Below are positions 1 to 8,722 of a DNA stretch of 64,000 nt, in pieces. This stretch comes from Flavobacterium sp. Its GTDB lineage: Bacteria > Bacteroidota > Bacteroidia > Flavobacteriales > Flavobacteriaceae. The stretch is from assembly GCA_015234525.1 (NCBI GenBank), contig JADGMX010000041.1, positions 186,001-250,000 on the forward strand, in the 5' to 3' direction. Made by a program: the position numbers and the translations under genes. Numbering within the stretch: position 1 is the first letter of the stretch; every line of letters starts with the position of its first letter. The notes under the pieces were generated by a model. That model saw only the letters and a program-made list of their open reading frames with translations. It did not search any database and was not told the origin of the DNA.

Positions 1-206
1 GCCTGAGAATCCTCAAGTTTCATCAGTCCGGCCGGATTCCAATATCCCGCATTTACATCGTTGGTGCTTGCCGTAACCGCATTCGACATGCCGAGCGCCG
101 CGGCATCAACACCGATATTCATAAATTCATTGGAATATTTCCTTACGATCTGAGCTTGACCAGACGCAAAGAAAGACAGTAGAAACAGCAGAAATAATTT
201 TTTCAA
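1..206 (-). CDS. PorV/PorQ-like outer-membrane protein, N-terminal part (gene runs off the window start)
   Basis: Reading the minus strand from a TTG at 206 gives an export signal (KKLFLLFLLSFFASGQAQ) followed by a segment with NIGVDAAALGMSNA and later NAGYWNPAGL. This start and the Gly/Ala-rich turn after the signal peptide resemble the PorV/PorQ family of beta-barrel proteins, some of which carry substrates in the type IX secretion system. Only about 68 codons are inside the window, so the barrel cannot be examined. The TTG start is a guess: no ATG is available in frame near the signal peptide. It is divergent from pssA. Family assignment is moderately sure; a T9SS role for this paralogue is inference. 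Confidence 0.65.
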   Translation of the reverse strand, partial: MKKLFLLFLLSFFASGQAQIVRKYSNEFMNIGVDAAALGMSNAVTASTNDVNAGYWNPAGLMKLEDSQ

Positions 207-344
207 AGTGAAAGGTTGTGCCAAAGGGTTTGCCGTGCCAAAAGTATTAATTTAATCCGAAACCGTAACTTCACTATGCTAATTCTGAAGCTGTGGCACG
301 CGAATTCTATATTCAAAAACGTTAGCGGCTTAAAGTTATTGTAC

Positions 345-352
345 TAACTTTG
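345..352 (+). promoter_or_regulatory. -7 promoter element of pssA
   Basis: TAACTTTG matches the Bacteroidota -7 consensus TAnnTTTG exactly. It ends 18 bases before the ATG at 371. I see no clear TTG at -33. A TTG that could serve as an upstream start (350) lies inside this element, so that start is unlikely. Confidence 0.6.
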
Positions 353-370
353 CTAACCAACATCTGCTTA

Positions 371-1108
371 ATGACGATCAAAAAACACATTCCGAACTTT
401 ATCACGCTTTTAAACCTTGCCAGTGGTTGCGTTGCCATCATTTTACTTTCGCAATACGATTATCAAACAGCACCCCGCAACATCGAATATGCGTTTTACT
501 TTGTTTGTCTCGGAATTTTCCTTGATTTCTTCGACGGATTTTTTGCGCGTCTTTTCAATGTGACCGGTGAACTCGGTTTGCAACTCGACTCGCTTGCCGA
601 TATGGTAACCAGTGGTGTCGCACCCGGATTTGCCATGTATCTTTTGTTGGCTGACGCCGAAAATGTAGCAGAGTTCGGTTCGTTTTTTCCGTTTCTCGGA
701 TTTATAATCACCCTCGGATCGGCGTATCGACTTGCGAAATTTAATATTGATACAAGGCAAACTACCAGTTTCATCGGACTTCCAACACCAGCAAATGCAC
801 TTTTTATCATGAGTTTGCTGGTTATAAAATTGACATCGGATTCGTTGATTGTCCTTGAAATTTTAATTAATCCGTACTTTTTATTGGTTGTAACCGCATT
901 AAGCGCCTATATGTTGAATGCCGAAATTCCGCTTTTCTCGCTAAAAGTGAAGTCGCCGTCGTTTGCTAAAAACAAACTTCAAATATTGTTTTTATTGTTT
1001 TCGGCGGCGTTGATTCTATTACTAGGATTTGCAGGTGTTCCGATTGTGATTCTTTCCTATGTAGCCCTATCGGTGATTTTGAACAAAAGTAAACGCGCTG
1101 ATGTTTGA
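371..1108 (+). CDS. pssA: CDP-diacylglycerol-serine O-phosphatidyltransferase
   Basis: This membrane enzyme joins CDP-diacylglycerol and serine to make phosphatidylserine, the precursor of phosphatidylethanolamine. The 245-residue protein carries the complete CDP-alcohol phosphotransferase signature DG-x2-AR-x8-G-x3-D-x3-D (D55, G56, A59, R60, G69, D73, D77), which binds the metal and CDP moiety. Several hydrophobic helices follow (about 90-115, 140-160, 165-185, 205-235), as usual for the family. The start was set at the ATG at 371 because the longer reading frame begins within the promoter. The stop overlaps the next start (TGATG), so the lysozyme-like gene downstream is probably translated from the same message. 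Confidence 0.93.
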   Translation: MTIKKHIPNFITLLNLASGCVAIILLSQYDYQTAPRNIEYAFYFVCLGIFLDFFDGFFARLFNVTGELGLQLDSLADMVTSGVAPGFAMYLLLADAENVAEFGSFFPFLGFIITLGSAYRLAKFNIDTRQTTSFIGLPTPANALFIMSLLVIKLTSDSLIVLEILINPYFLLVVTALSAYMLNAEIPLFSLKVKSPSFAKNKLQILFLLFSAALILLLGFAGVPIVILSYVALSVILNKSKRADV

Positions 1109-1980
1109 TGAAAAAAGCAAAGCCAATTTCGCGCGGTCGGGCGAGCAGAAAGACGGCTAAGAAAAAGCGCTGGCTTGGCTCGGAAGGGCGAAAATTCCTG
1201 ATTATATTTAGTTTGCTTTTAGTATTCGCTGCAACCATTTATCATTATCGTGAGGCGTTGGCGTACTATTTTGCTTTTAAATCCAAAAAAGTTTCTCACG
1301 ATCAGGAACTGTTTGATGTTCGGAACTATCAGGTTTTGAGCGAGCGCGGAAACAAAGCGATCGGATTGGACGTTTCGCAATACCAAGGTTACATTGATTG
1401 GGATAAAACCGATTCGATTGAAAACACGTTTCCACTTGATTTTGTGTTTGTCAGAGCGACGGCCGGGAAGGATTTGGTTGATAGCCGGTTTAACTACAAT
1501 TGGAAAAACACTGAAGATTCGCATTTGATTCGGGGTGCGTATCACTATTACCGCCCGGATGAACCTTCGCTGGAACAGGCGTTGAATTTCATAAATACCG
1601 TTAAACTTCGGCCGGGCGATCTTCCGCCGGTTTTGGATATTGAGCAATTGCCAAGACGACAGCCGCTTGATAGTTTGCGAAAGGGACTTCGGCGTTGGCT
1701 TGATGCGGTTGAGAAACACTATAAAGTGCGTCCGATTATTTATTCGGGCCAGAAATATTATGAGGATTTCTTAAAACAGGAATTTCCCGAATATAAGTTT
1801 TGGATTGCGAATTACAACTTTTTTGTCGAGCGGATGGACGACTCGTGGCTTTGTTGGCAGTTTACAGAAAAAGCCAATGTTCCCGGGATTGAGGGCAACG
1901 TCGATTTGAATCTTTACAACGGCACTCGGGAAGATATTATCAGGATGACATTGGGCGCGGATGAAAAAATAAAGCCCTAG
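1108..1980 (+). CDS. Glycoside hydrolase family 25 (lysozyme-type) protein, membrane anchored
   Basis: GH25 enzymes cleave the MurNAc-GlcNAc bond of peptidoglycan. The 290-residue protein has a very basic N-terminus, one transmembrane helix (about 30-47) and then a GH25 domain. Visible motifs are GLDVSQYQG with Asp88, FVFVRATAG, GAYHYYRP, the catalytic LDIE pair (D177 and E179), YSGQKYY, FWIANY and a final WQFTEK...VDLN. The anchor suggests action in the periplasm. The start is the ATG overlapping the pssA stop; a TTG one codon upstream is less likely. The TAG stop is contributed by the end of an intergenic repeat element (GCCCTAG). Substrate is inferred from the family only. Confidence 0.88.
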   Translation: MKKAKPISRGRASRKTAKKKRWLGSEGRKFLIIFSLLLVFAATIYHYREALAYYFAFKSKKVSHDQELFDVRNYQVLSERGNKAIGLDVSQYQGYIDWDKTDSIENTFPLDFVFVRATAGKDLVDSRFNYNWKNTEDSHLIRGAYHYYRPDEPSLEQALNFINTVKLRPGDLPPVLDIEQLPRRQPLDSLRKGLRRWLDAVEKHYKVRPIIYSGQKYYEDFLKQEFPEYKFWIANYNFFVERMDDSWLCWQFTEKANVPGIEGNVDLNLYNGTREDIIRMTLGADEKIKP

Positions 1981-2085
1981 CCCGGATGGAAGTGAAATCC
2001 TTTTATTGCTGAAATGATATTAATCGGAGTGAGGAATTAACGCAATAAAAGATTGTAACGAACAGCCGGATCAGCTTCTAAAAAT
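1974..2085 (+). repeat. Intergenic hairpin repeat, copy A (+ orientation)
   Basis: The copy reads GCCCTAGCCCGGATGGAAG then a stem of 10 bp (2000-2009 with 2042-2051, CTTTTATTGC/GCAATAAAAG) with a 32-base loop, and ends AGCTTCTAAAAAT. It fills the gap between two convergent genes. Its left end provides the TAG stop of the GH25 gene (1978-1980) and its right end, read on the other strand, the TAG stop of lptB (2078-2080). Confidence 0.85.
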
Positions 2086-2818
2086 TCAGCTTTTTCTTAC
2101 GAAGTTCAAAGTTTTGACCGAGGTAGACGCGCCTTACCATCTCGTCCTGAACCAACTCTTCCGGCATTCCCGCTTTGAGGATTCCGCCTTCGAACATCAG
2201 GTAAGTTTTGTCTGTAATTGCCAGTGTTTCCTGGACGTTGTGATCGGTAATCAGGATTCCGATATTCTTGTTTTTGAGTTGCGCCACGATGCGCTGAATG
2301 TCCTCAACGGCAACCGGATCGACACCTGCGAAGGGTTCATCGAGTAAGATAAATTTGGGATCGGTAGCCAGAGCGCGCGCAATTTCGGTTCGTCGACGCT
2401 CGCCACCAGAGAGAAGATCGCCGCGGTTGGTGCGAATGTGCTGCAAACTAAACTCGTCTATAAGCGATTCCATTTTGGCTTCCTGCTCGGCTTTTGAAAG
2501 ATTTGTGAGTTGAAGAACGCTTAAAATGTTGTCTTCGATGCTCAATTTCCTGAAAACCGACGCTTCCTGAGCAAGATATCCAATGCCGTGCTGGGCGCGT
2601 TTATACATCGGGAAATCGGTTATTTCGAGATTATCCAGAAATATTTTTCCGCTATTTGGCTTTACCAGACCTACGATCATGTAAAACGATGTGGTTTTTC
2701 CGGCGCCATTCGGGCCCAGAAGACCGACGATTTCACCTTGATTAACCTCGACCGAAATGCCTTTTACGACGCTTCGTTTTTTGTATGTTTTGATGAGATT
2801 TTCAGCTCGTAGAATCAT
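2078..2818 (-). CDS. lptB: LPS export ABC transporter ATP-binding protein
   Basis: LptB is the cytoplasmic ATPase that drives extraction of lipopolysaccharide from the inner membrane by LptFG and its transport along LptC-A-D. The 246-residue protein is complete: Walker A GPNGAGKT (35-42), Q-loop near YLAQEAS (81-87), signature LSGGE (136-140), Walker B FILLDE (156-161) and switch His193. The sequence GLVKPNSG and the stretch around ITDHNVQETL are typical of LptB rather than other ABC ATPases. It is the last gene of a minus-strand run kdsD, tatC, CMD, lptB, separated from CMD by 190 bases, so a separate promoter is possible. kdsD at the head of the run also serves LPS (Kdo) synthesis. Confidence 0.95.
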   Translation of the reverse strand: MILRAENLIKTYKKRSVVKGISVEVNQGEIVGLLGPNGAGKTTSFYMIVGLVKPNSGKIFLDNLEITDFPMYKRAQHGIGYLAQEASVFRKLSIEDNILSVLQLTNLSKAEQEAKMESLIDEFSLQHIRTNRGDLLSGGERRRTEIARALATDPKFILLDEPFAGVDPVAVEDIQRIVAQLKNKNIGILITDHNVQETLAITDKTYLMFEGGILKAGMPEELVQDEMVRRVYLGQNFELRKKKLNF

Positions 2819-2985
2819 GTTTGATTTGGAATTTGGAAATTGGACTTTGCTAGTTTCGACTGTAATCGTAGCAATAAAGGTGAAAAGTTAATAATTAATA
2901 TGTCCCCAACCACAAAAAGTTATAAAACGACGCATTTCGAGTTGTAGATTCGCTCAGTTCGACCACACTCAGGCCACCTTGCTTT

Positions 2986-3023
2986 GTTACATTGCTACAT
3001 TGCTACATTTACATTGTTACATC
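2986..3023. repeat. Octamer tandem repeat GYTACATT, array 1
   Basis: Units GTTACATT, GCTACATT, GCTACATT, a shortened TACATT and GTTACATC follow one another. The array runs into the 3' end of the CMD gene (minus strand), encoding its last residues V-T-M and the stop. The same octamer occurs in two other gaps of this window. Confidence 0.8.
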
Positions 3024-3362
3024 CTCCTCAAGCGCTTCCCAGAATTCGTAAGCCCGGCGAAGATGCGGAATCACGATCGTGCCGCCAACAAGTGTTGCGA
3101 TGCTCATTGTTTCCATCATTTCTTCTTTGGTAACGCCTTCTTTGAAACTCGTTTCGAGGTGATATTTGATGCAATCGTCGCAACGAAGCACCGTTGATGC
3201 TACGAGTCCGAGTAGTTCTTTGGTTTTAACATCGAGTGCGCCGGCAGCATATGCATTGGTGTCGAGGTTAAAGATTCGCTTGATGACTTTATTGTTGTCG
3301 CCCAGAAGTTTTTCGTTCATCTTCGAGCGATAATCGTTGAATTCGTTTACGATATCAGACAT
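3009..3362 (-). CDS. Carboxymuconolactone decarboxylase family protein (AhpD-like)
   Basis: The 117-residue protein carries the family motif with two redox cysteines and a histidine: C61, C64 and H68 in RCDDCIKYH, followed by TKEEMMETMSIA, as in AhpD-type alkylhydroperoxidase domains. Such proteins reduce peroxides or act as disulfide oxidoreductases; the decarboxylase name is only the family name. Its start overlaps tatC by 8 bases, so it is translated in the same operon. The C-terminus (VTM) is encoded by an intergenic octamer repeat, suggesting the original stop has been moved. Substrate and partner are not visible. Confidence 0.85.
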   Translation of the reverse strand: MSDIVNEFNDYRSKMNEKLLGDNNKVIKRIFNLDTNAYAAGALDVKTKELLGLVASTVLRCDDCIKYHLETSFKEGVTKEEMMETMSIATLVGGTIVIPHLRRAYEFWEALEEDVTM

Positions 3363-4170
3363 TTTTTAATTGATTTTTTTTGTTGACGTATGCGGCAATA
3401 TAGATTGATGCTTCGTAGATGATCAACATTGGGATGGTTACGATAATTTGGCTGACAACATCCGGTGGTGTTACAATCGCAGCCACGATCAATACGATGA
3501 CAATTGCGTATCGGCGATATTTCCGCAGAAATTCGGCGGTTACCAATCCGAGTTTCGCCAAAAAGAAAATAACAACCGGCAGTTCAAAGAATAGTCCTGT
3601 TGCGACCACTGAGGTTTTTATCAGCGAGATATACGATTGCAGGTTGAATTCATTTTTGATGATATCACTCACCGTAAATGTTGCAAAGAAATTGACCGAC
3701 ATCGGAACGATCACAAAATATCCGAACAAGACGCCGATGAAAAACAATAGCGATGCAATGACTAGAAAAATCTGAGCGTTTTTGCGTTCTTTATCGTAAA
3801 GTGCGGGTGCGACAAATTTCCAGATTTGGTATAAGATAAACGGAAAGGAGAGGATAAATCCGGCGGTGATACAAACCCAGACCAGGATCGACACTTGTCC
3901 TTCCATGTCGGTGTTTTGAATGATGAACGGCATTTCGGTAACGCAGATCGCATCCTCAAAACCAAGTGATTGCGAAAGGTCACAGAAGAAACGATAGGTG
4001 ACAAACTGCGGACTGGTAGGCCCAAAGATGATTTCGTCGAAAATAAAGCCGCTGAAGAAAAACGTGACGGCCGCCATGATGACGATTGCTATTGAACAGC
4101 GTATCAAAAGCCATCTGAGTTCTTCTAAGTGATCGATGAATGACATTGAATCTGCATTCTTCCTTTTCAT
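3355..4170 (-). CDS. tatC: Sec-independent (twin-arginine) protein translocase subunit TatC
   Basis: TatC is the inner-membrane receptor that recognises twin-arginine signal peptides and exports folded proteins with TatA/B. The 271-residue protein begins with the family hallmark MSFIDHLEELRWLLIR (from residue 8) and contains about six transmembrane segments, including VSILVWVCITAGFILSFPF and IFLVIASLLFFIGVLFGYF. The conserved cytoplasmic segment near FVAPALYDKERK is present. The ATG overlaps the kdsD stop (ATGA). No tatA is adjacent in this window. Confidence 0.95.
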   Translation of the reverse strand: MKRKNADSMSFIDHLEELRWLLIRCSIAIVIMAAVTFFFSGFIFDEIIFGPTSPQFVTYRFFCDLSQSLGFEDAICVTEMPFIIQNTDMEGQVSILVWVCITAGFILSFPFILYQIWKFVAPALYDKERKNAQIFLVIASLLFFIGVLFGYFVIVPMSVNFFATFTVSDIIKNEFNLQSYISLIKTSVVATGLFFELPVVIFFLAKLGLVTAEFLRKYRRYAIVIVLIVAAIVTPPDVVSQIIVTIPMLIIYEASIYIAAYVNKKNQLKNV

Positions 4171-5132
4171 ATAATGCCTTCCTTTAAAATATCGTGAAGG
4201 TGAAGTACACCTTTATATTGTTCGTTTTCGACGACGACGAGTTGCGTGATTGAAAAATCCTCGAGAATGTTCAGCGCATCTACAACCATATCTGTCAGTT
4301 GGATCACTTTCGGATCGACCGTCATGATGTCGCGTGCTACAAGATCTCGGATGTCATCAGTTTTGGATAACATTCGGCGGATATCGCCATCGGTAATGAT
4401 TCCGACTACTTTGTCGAATTCGATTACTGCGGTTACGCCGAGTCGCTTTTCCGAGATTTCGAAAATCACTTGTTTGATGTTGGTGTCAGGCGAGACCACA
4501 GGTCGATGGGTTTGATCGAGCATGTCGCCTACGCGGAGCAATAACTTTTTGCCCAATGCGCCACCCGGATGGTATTTTGCAAAATCGGCTGCCGTGAAAG
4601 AGCGCATTTTCATCAGGCAAACGGCAAGCGCATCGCCCATGACAAGTTGCGCGGTGGTGCTGTTTGTTGGCGCGAGATTAATCGGGTCGGCCTCTGATGC
4701 TACGTAAGCGTTCAGGACGTAATCGGCGTTTTTTGCCAAGAATGACGTCGGATTTCCGGTGATTGCGATAAGCGTGTTTCCAAAGCGGTTTAAGATTGGA
4801 ACAAGCACTTTGATTTCGGGCGAATTGCCGCTCTTCGAAATGCAGATTACCACGTCTTCCGGCTGAACCATTCCGAGATCGCCATGAATTGCTTCAGAGG
4901 CGTGAAGGAAGATTGAAGGTGTTCCGGTCGAGTTCATCGTGGCAACGATTTTTTGCGCGATGATGGCACTTTTGCCGATTCCGGTGACGATAAGCCGACC
5001 TTTTGAAGCGAGGATCACTTGAACAGACTCCGCGAAATCTCCGGTTAAGTATTCGATCATTCCTGCAATGGCCTCACTTTCTGCAAGTATGGTATTTCTG
5101 GCAGCTGCTAAAATTTCTTCGGTTGTGACCAA
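4167..5132 (-). CDS. kdsD: D-arabinose-5-phosphate isomerase (KpsF/GutQ family)
   Basis: The enzyme converts ribulose 5-phosphate to arabinose 5-phosphate, the first step of Kdo synthesis for lipopolysaccharide. The 321-residue protein has an N-terminal SIS sugar-isomerase domain (about 30-170, with VTGIGKSAIIAQK, STGTPSIFLHASEAIHGDL and ICISKSGNSPE) and two C-terminal CBS domains (about 205-320). The start codon is TTG at 5132; the protein N-terminus MVTTEEIL fits the family length, while the next ATG would remove the first helix. It heads the operon with tatC, CMD and perhaps lptB and is divergent from recQ across 86 AT-rich bases. Confidence 0.92.
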   Translation of the reverse strand: MVTTEEILAAARNTILAESEAIAGMIEYLTGDFAESVQVILASKGRLIVTGIGKSAIIAQKIVATMNSTGTPSIFLHASEAIHGDLGMVQPEDVVICISKSGNSPEIKVLVPILNRFGNTLIAITGNPTSFLAKNADYVLNAYVASEADPINLAPTNSTTAQLVMGDALAVCLMKMRSFTAADFAKYHPGGALGKKLLLRVGDMLDQTHRPVVSPDTNIKQVIFEISEKRLGVTAVIEFDKVVGIITDGDIRRMLSKTDDIRDLVARDIMTVDPKVIQLTDMVVDALNILEDFSITQLVVVENEQYKGVLHLHDILKEGII

Positions 5133-5218
5133 TACGGAAAATTTATATAATTTGTAAGTCTGAAAAGAAGTCGTATATTTAAATATTGCAAATTTATATA
5201 AAATACCGATAGCTAATA

Positions 5219-7414
5219 ATGAATTCTAGCGAAATCGACATTCACAAAGAATTAAAAAAGTATTTTGGTTTCAGCCAGTTCAAAGGACTTCAAGAGGACG
5301 TAATCAAGAGCATTCTTTCAAGAAAAAACACCTTTGTTATCATGCCGACAGGCGGTGGAAAATCGCTTTGCTACCAACTTCCGGCGCTTATCCGTGAGGG
5401 AACCGCAATCGTAGTTTCTCCCCTGATTGCCTTAATGAAAAACCAAGTGGATGCCATTCGAAGTTTGTCTTCAGAAAATGGTATCGCACACGTTCTCAAC
5501 TCGTCGCTGACCAAGGCTGAAATCGCCCAGGTTAAGGCGGATATAACTTCGGGAATCACCAAACTTTTATATGTTGCTCCTGAATCTCTTACCAAGGAAG
5601 AATATGTCACTTTTCTTCAAGGTGTTCCAATTTCGTTTGTTGCCATAGACGAAGCGCATTGTATTTCCGAATGGGGTCACGATTTTCGCCCGGAATACCG
5701 GAATCTTCGTCACATTATCAGACAACTCGGCGATGTTCCCGTGATCGGATTAACCGCTACGGCAACGCCAAAAGTTCAGGAAGATATCCTGAAAAACCTC
5801 GAAATGACTGGTGCTCGTACCTTTAAAGCGTCGTTCAACCGGCCGAATTTATTCTACGAAGTACGCACCAAAACTAAAAATATTGAGTCGGATATTATCC
5901 GGTTCATCCGCCAACATAAAGGCAAATCCGGAATTATTTATTGCTTGAGCCGCAAAAAAGTTGAGGAAATCGCTCAGCTTTTACAGGTAAATGGCATCAG
6001 CGCCGTCCCTTATCACGCTGGCCTCGACGCCCGAACCCGCGCCAAACATCAGGATATGTTTCTAATGGAAGATGTTGATGTGGTTGTGGCAACGATCGCA
6101 TTCGGTATGGGAATAGATAAACCGGATGTCCGTTTTGTCATTCATCACGACATTCCGAAATCACTCGAAAGTTATTATCAGGAAACCGGTCGCGCCGGCC
6201 GCGATGGTGGCGAAGGTTATTGCCTGGCATACTACTCCTATAAAGATGTCGAAAAACTCGAAAAGTTCATGTCGGGAAAACCCGTAGCAGAACAAGAAAT
6301 CGGTTTTGCGCTTTTGCAGGAAGTTGTTGCCTATGCCGAGACTTCAATCTCACGACGGAAATTCCTATTGCATTACTTTGGGGAAGAATTCGACGAAAAA
6401 ACCGGCGAAGGTGCCGATATGGACGACAATGTCCGAAATCCAAAACCAAAAATCGAAGCCCGGGACGAAGTGGTAACATTGCTCAAAACCGTCCGCGACA
6501 CCAAACACCTATATAAATCGCGCGAAATCATCTTCACACTTACCGGCCGCGTGAACGCCGTGATCAAAGCGCATCGTACAGACACGCAGCAATTTTTTGG
6601 CAAAGGTATCGAACGCGACGACCGATTCTGGATGGCACTCATCCGTCAGACGCTGGTTGCCGGCTTGCTTAGCAAAGACATCGAAACATACGGAATTCTG
6701 AAAGTAACCGAAAAGGGATTCAAATTCATCGACAATCCAACATCGTTTATGATGTCGGAAGATCACGAATACAGCGTTGCCGAAGACGTCTCAATCGTTA
6801 CTGCGGCAAAATCAACCGCCACCGCCGACGAAAATCTGATGGCCATGCTTCGCGATTTGCGGAAAAAAGTCGCCAAAAAACTTTCAGTTCCGCCTTTCGT
6901 CGTTTTTCAGGATCCATCGCTTGAAGATATGGCACTGAAATATCCGATCTCACTCGAAGAACTGTCAAATGTTCATGGGGTAGGTGAGGGTAAAGCCAAA
7001 AAATACGGGCGCGAATTCGTGGATCTGATCAAACGCTATGTCGATGATAATGATATTGTTCGTCCCGATGATCTGGTTGTGAAATCCACCGGTGCCAACT
7101 CAATCAACAAGCTTTACATCATTCAAAACATCGATCGGAAACTTCCACTCGAAGATATCGCACGTGCCAAAGGAATGAACATGGAAAGCCTGATCAAAGA
7201 AATGGAGCAAATCGTTTATTCAGGGACAAAACTCAATATCCGATATTCAATCGACGAACTTCTCGACGATGAACAACAGGAAGAAATTTACGAATACTTC
7301 ATGGAATCTGAATCAGACAAAATCGAAGACGCGCTAAAAGAGTTTGAAGGCGATTACGACATCAACGAACTTCGCCTGATGCGAATCAAATTTATCAGCG
7401 AAGTCGCAAATTAA
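5219..7414 (+). CDS. recQ: ATP-dependent DNA helicase RecQ
   Basis: RecQ unwinds DNA 3'-5' in recombination and repair of stalled forks. The 731-residue protein has helicase motif I MPTGGGKS (42-49), motif II DEAH with ISEWGHDFRPEY, motif III TATAT, motif V HYAGLDA-type region and motif VI QETGRAGRDG. A RQC-like winged-helix region follows and an HRDC-like domain lies near 575-640 (SLEELSNVHGVGEGKA). Cysteines of the usual RecQ zinc-binding module are not obvious after QEVVAYAETS, as in related flavobacterial sequences. The ATG at 5219 gives a normal N-terminus. Its stop overlaps the end of the convergent small gene by a few bases. Confidence 0.95.
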   Translation: MNSSEIDIHKELKKYFGFSQFKGLQEDVIKSILSRKNTFVIMPTGGGKSLCYQLPALIREGTAIVVSPLIALMKNQVDAIRSLSSENGIAHVLNSSLTKAEIAQVKADITSGITKLLYVAPESLTKEEYVTFLQGVPISFVAIDEAHCISEWGHDFRPEYRNLRHIIRQLGDVPVIGLTATATPKVQEDILKNLEMTGARTFKASFNRPNLFYEVRTKTKNIESDIIRFIRQHKGKSGIIYCLSRKKVEEIAQLLQVNGISAVPYHAGLDARTRAKHQDMFLMEDVDVVVATIAFGMGIDKPDVRFVIHHDIPKSLESYYQETGRAGRDGGEGYCLAYYSYKDVEKLEKFMSGKPVAEQEIGFALLQEVVAYAETSISRRKFLLHYFGEEFDEKTGEGADMDDNVRNPKPKIEARDEVVTLLKTVRDTKHLYKSREIIFTLTGRVNAVIKAHRTDTQQFFGKGIERDDRFWMALIRQTLVAGLLSKDIETYGILKVTEKGFKFIDNPTSFMMSEDHEYSVAEDVSIVTAAKSTATADENLMAMLRDLRKKVAKKLSVPPFVVFQDPSLEDMALKYPISLEELSNVHGVGEGKAKKYGREFVDLIKRYVDDNDIVRPDDLVVKSTGANSINKLYIIQNIDRKLPLEDIARAKGMNMESLIKEMEQIVYSGTKLNIRYSIDELLDDEQQEEIYEYFMESESDKIEDALKEFEGDYDINELRLMRIKFISEVAN

Positions 7415-7647
7415 CCCTGATAAAGTTCTGCACGATGTGGCCGCAACGAATCACGAACTTTTATCAAATGTTCATCGGTCACAACCATAAAAGCAACCGC
7501 ATGCATTTCGCCATAAGTTTCAAATCCCGTAATTTGCGGCGAAATGCCCTCAGCGGCAATGTATTGCTTTAAATGAATCTCGTGGTGCTCGGCTGTTTTC
7601 TCTGATTCCGGGCCTCTGAAATCCCAGATCATTTTAATTTGTCGCAT
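7411..7647 (-). CDS. Conserved protein of unknown function, 78 residues
   Basis: The start MRQIKMIWDFRGPES at 7647 is preferred over an upstream start because a TATCTTTG -7 element lies at 7665-7658, just upstream. The protein is small and soluble with a pair of conserved-looking segments, KTAEHHEIHLKQY and AVAFMVVTDE...RDSLRPHR. Similar short proteins are common in Bacteroidota, from my memory of the family, but no function is known to me. It is transcribed divergently from the DUF2891 gene and convergently with recQ. Confidence 0.75.
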   Translation of the reverse strand: MRQIKMIWDFRGPESEKTAEHHEIHLKQYIAAEGISPQITGFETYGEMHAVAFMVVTDEHLIKVRDSLRPHRAELYQG

Positions 7648-7657
7648 GATTTTTTTA

Positions 7658-7665
7658 CAAAGATA
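7658..7665 (-). promoter_or_regulatory. -7 element of the 78-residue protein gene
   Basis: TATCTTTG on the minus strand, 10 bases upstream of the ATG at 7647. It excludes the longer start upstream. Confidence 0.55.
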
Positions 7666-7669
7666 CACA

Positions 7670-8722
7670 ATGAAAATAGTTACGATCATCGCATTTTTGC
7701 TCGCCACACCAATTTTCTCGCAACAACTTTCGCCGGAAGTGGCACTTCAACTCTCAACGTTGCCACTAAAATGCATGCAACAGGAGTTTCCGAATAAACT
7801 CGGACAAGTGGTCGCAAACACCTCTGAACTGCAATCGCCAAAGCAACTTCATCCCGCGTTTTACGGCTGCTTCGATTGGCATTCATCGGTTCACGGACAT
7901 TGGAGTCTGGTTTACCTGCTCAATAAATTTCCGAATCTGGTTAACAAATCCGAAATCGTTCAAAAGCTTCAGCAAAATCTCTCAAAACAAAATATTGCTG
8001 CTGAAGTGGCGTACCTTTCAAAATCGCACGAAAAAGCCTTCGAACGTACTTACGGCTGGGCATGGGTGCTAAAACTCCAACACGAGCTCGACGCCTCAAA
8101 CCAACCGTTTGCCGCCGAACTTTCCAAAAATCTTCAGCCGCTAACCGATCTCATTATTTCCCGTTACACCGAATTTTTGCCTAAACTCGTTTACCCGGTT
8201 CGCGCCGGAACGCACAACAACACGGCTTTCGCGCTAAATCTCGCCTACGATTACGCCATTTTTTCGAAGAACGAACAACTTCGGAATCTCATAACCGATT
8301 CGGCGTTGCGACTGTACTGGAAGGATGCGAATTGCCCGCTTTCATGGGAGCCTTCGGGAACCGATTTCCTTTCGCCTTGCCTTGAAGAGCTTGCCTTGAT
8401 GCAGCGAATCCTGCCCTCGGATAATTTTATCAAGTGGACCGAAAAGTTCTTGCCGCAAATCTTTCCGCGTGATTTTGCACTTACAACCGCGCAGGTTTCC
8501 GATCGGACCGATGGACATTTGGTGCATCTCGACGGACTAAATTTCAGCCGGGCGTATAATTTTTACCGCATCGCTAAGCCATATCCACAACTATTCGCGC
8601 ACCTCAAAACCATCGCCGATCAGCATCTTCAGTTCGCCATGGTCTCGGTTGCCGACGGGAATTACGAAGGTGAACACTGGTTGGCATCTTTCGCATTGCT
8701 GGCTTATCAGTCGATGGATTAG
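7670..8722 (+). CDS. DUF2891 family exported protein
   Basis: The protein of 350 residues starts MKIVTIIAFLLATPIFSQ, a clear Sec signal peptide; eight extra codons upstream were rejected because they would precede it. The mature part has the DUF2891 hallmark HPAFYGCFDWHSSVHGHW and later RAGTHNNTAF and GTDFLSPCLEE. The overall pattern of helices and conserved His/Trp residues suggests an alpha/alpha-barrel enzyme, but the reaction is unknown. Its TAG stop abuts intergenic repeat copy E. Confidence 0.85.
   Translation: MKIVTIIAFLLATPIFSQQLSPEVALQLSTLPLKCMQQEFPNKLGQVVANTSELQSPKQLHPAFYGCFDWHSSVHGHWSLVYLLNKFPNLVNKSEIVQKLQQNLSKQNIAAEVAYLSKSHEKAFERTYGWAWVLKLQHELDASNQPFAAELSKNLQPLTDLIISRYTEFLPKLVYPVRAGTHNNTAFALNLAYDYAIFSKNEQLRNLITDSALRLYWKDANCPLSWEPSGTDFLSPCLEELALMQRILPSDNFIKWTEKFLPQIFPRDFALTTAQVSDRTDGHLVHLDGLNFSRAYNFYRIAKPYPQLFAHLKTIADQHLQFAMVSVADGNYEGEHWLASFALLAYQSMD

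Noticed and set aside
350..370. Upstream TTG starts of pssA, the 89-residue gene, the stress gene, the T9SS type A gene and others
   Set aside because: These TTG codons lie in or just before TAnnTTTG promoter elements; the first in-frame ATG downstream gives family-typical N-termini.
2986..3023. Octamer arrays as CRISPR
   Set aside because: Units are 8 bases with no spacers of constant length and no cas genes in the window.
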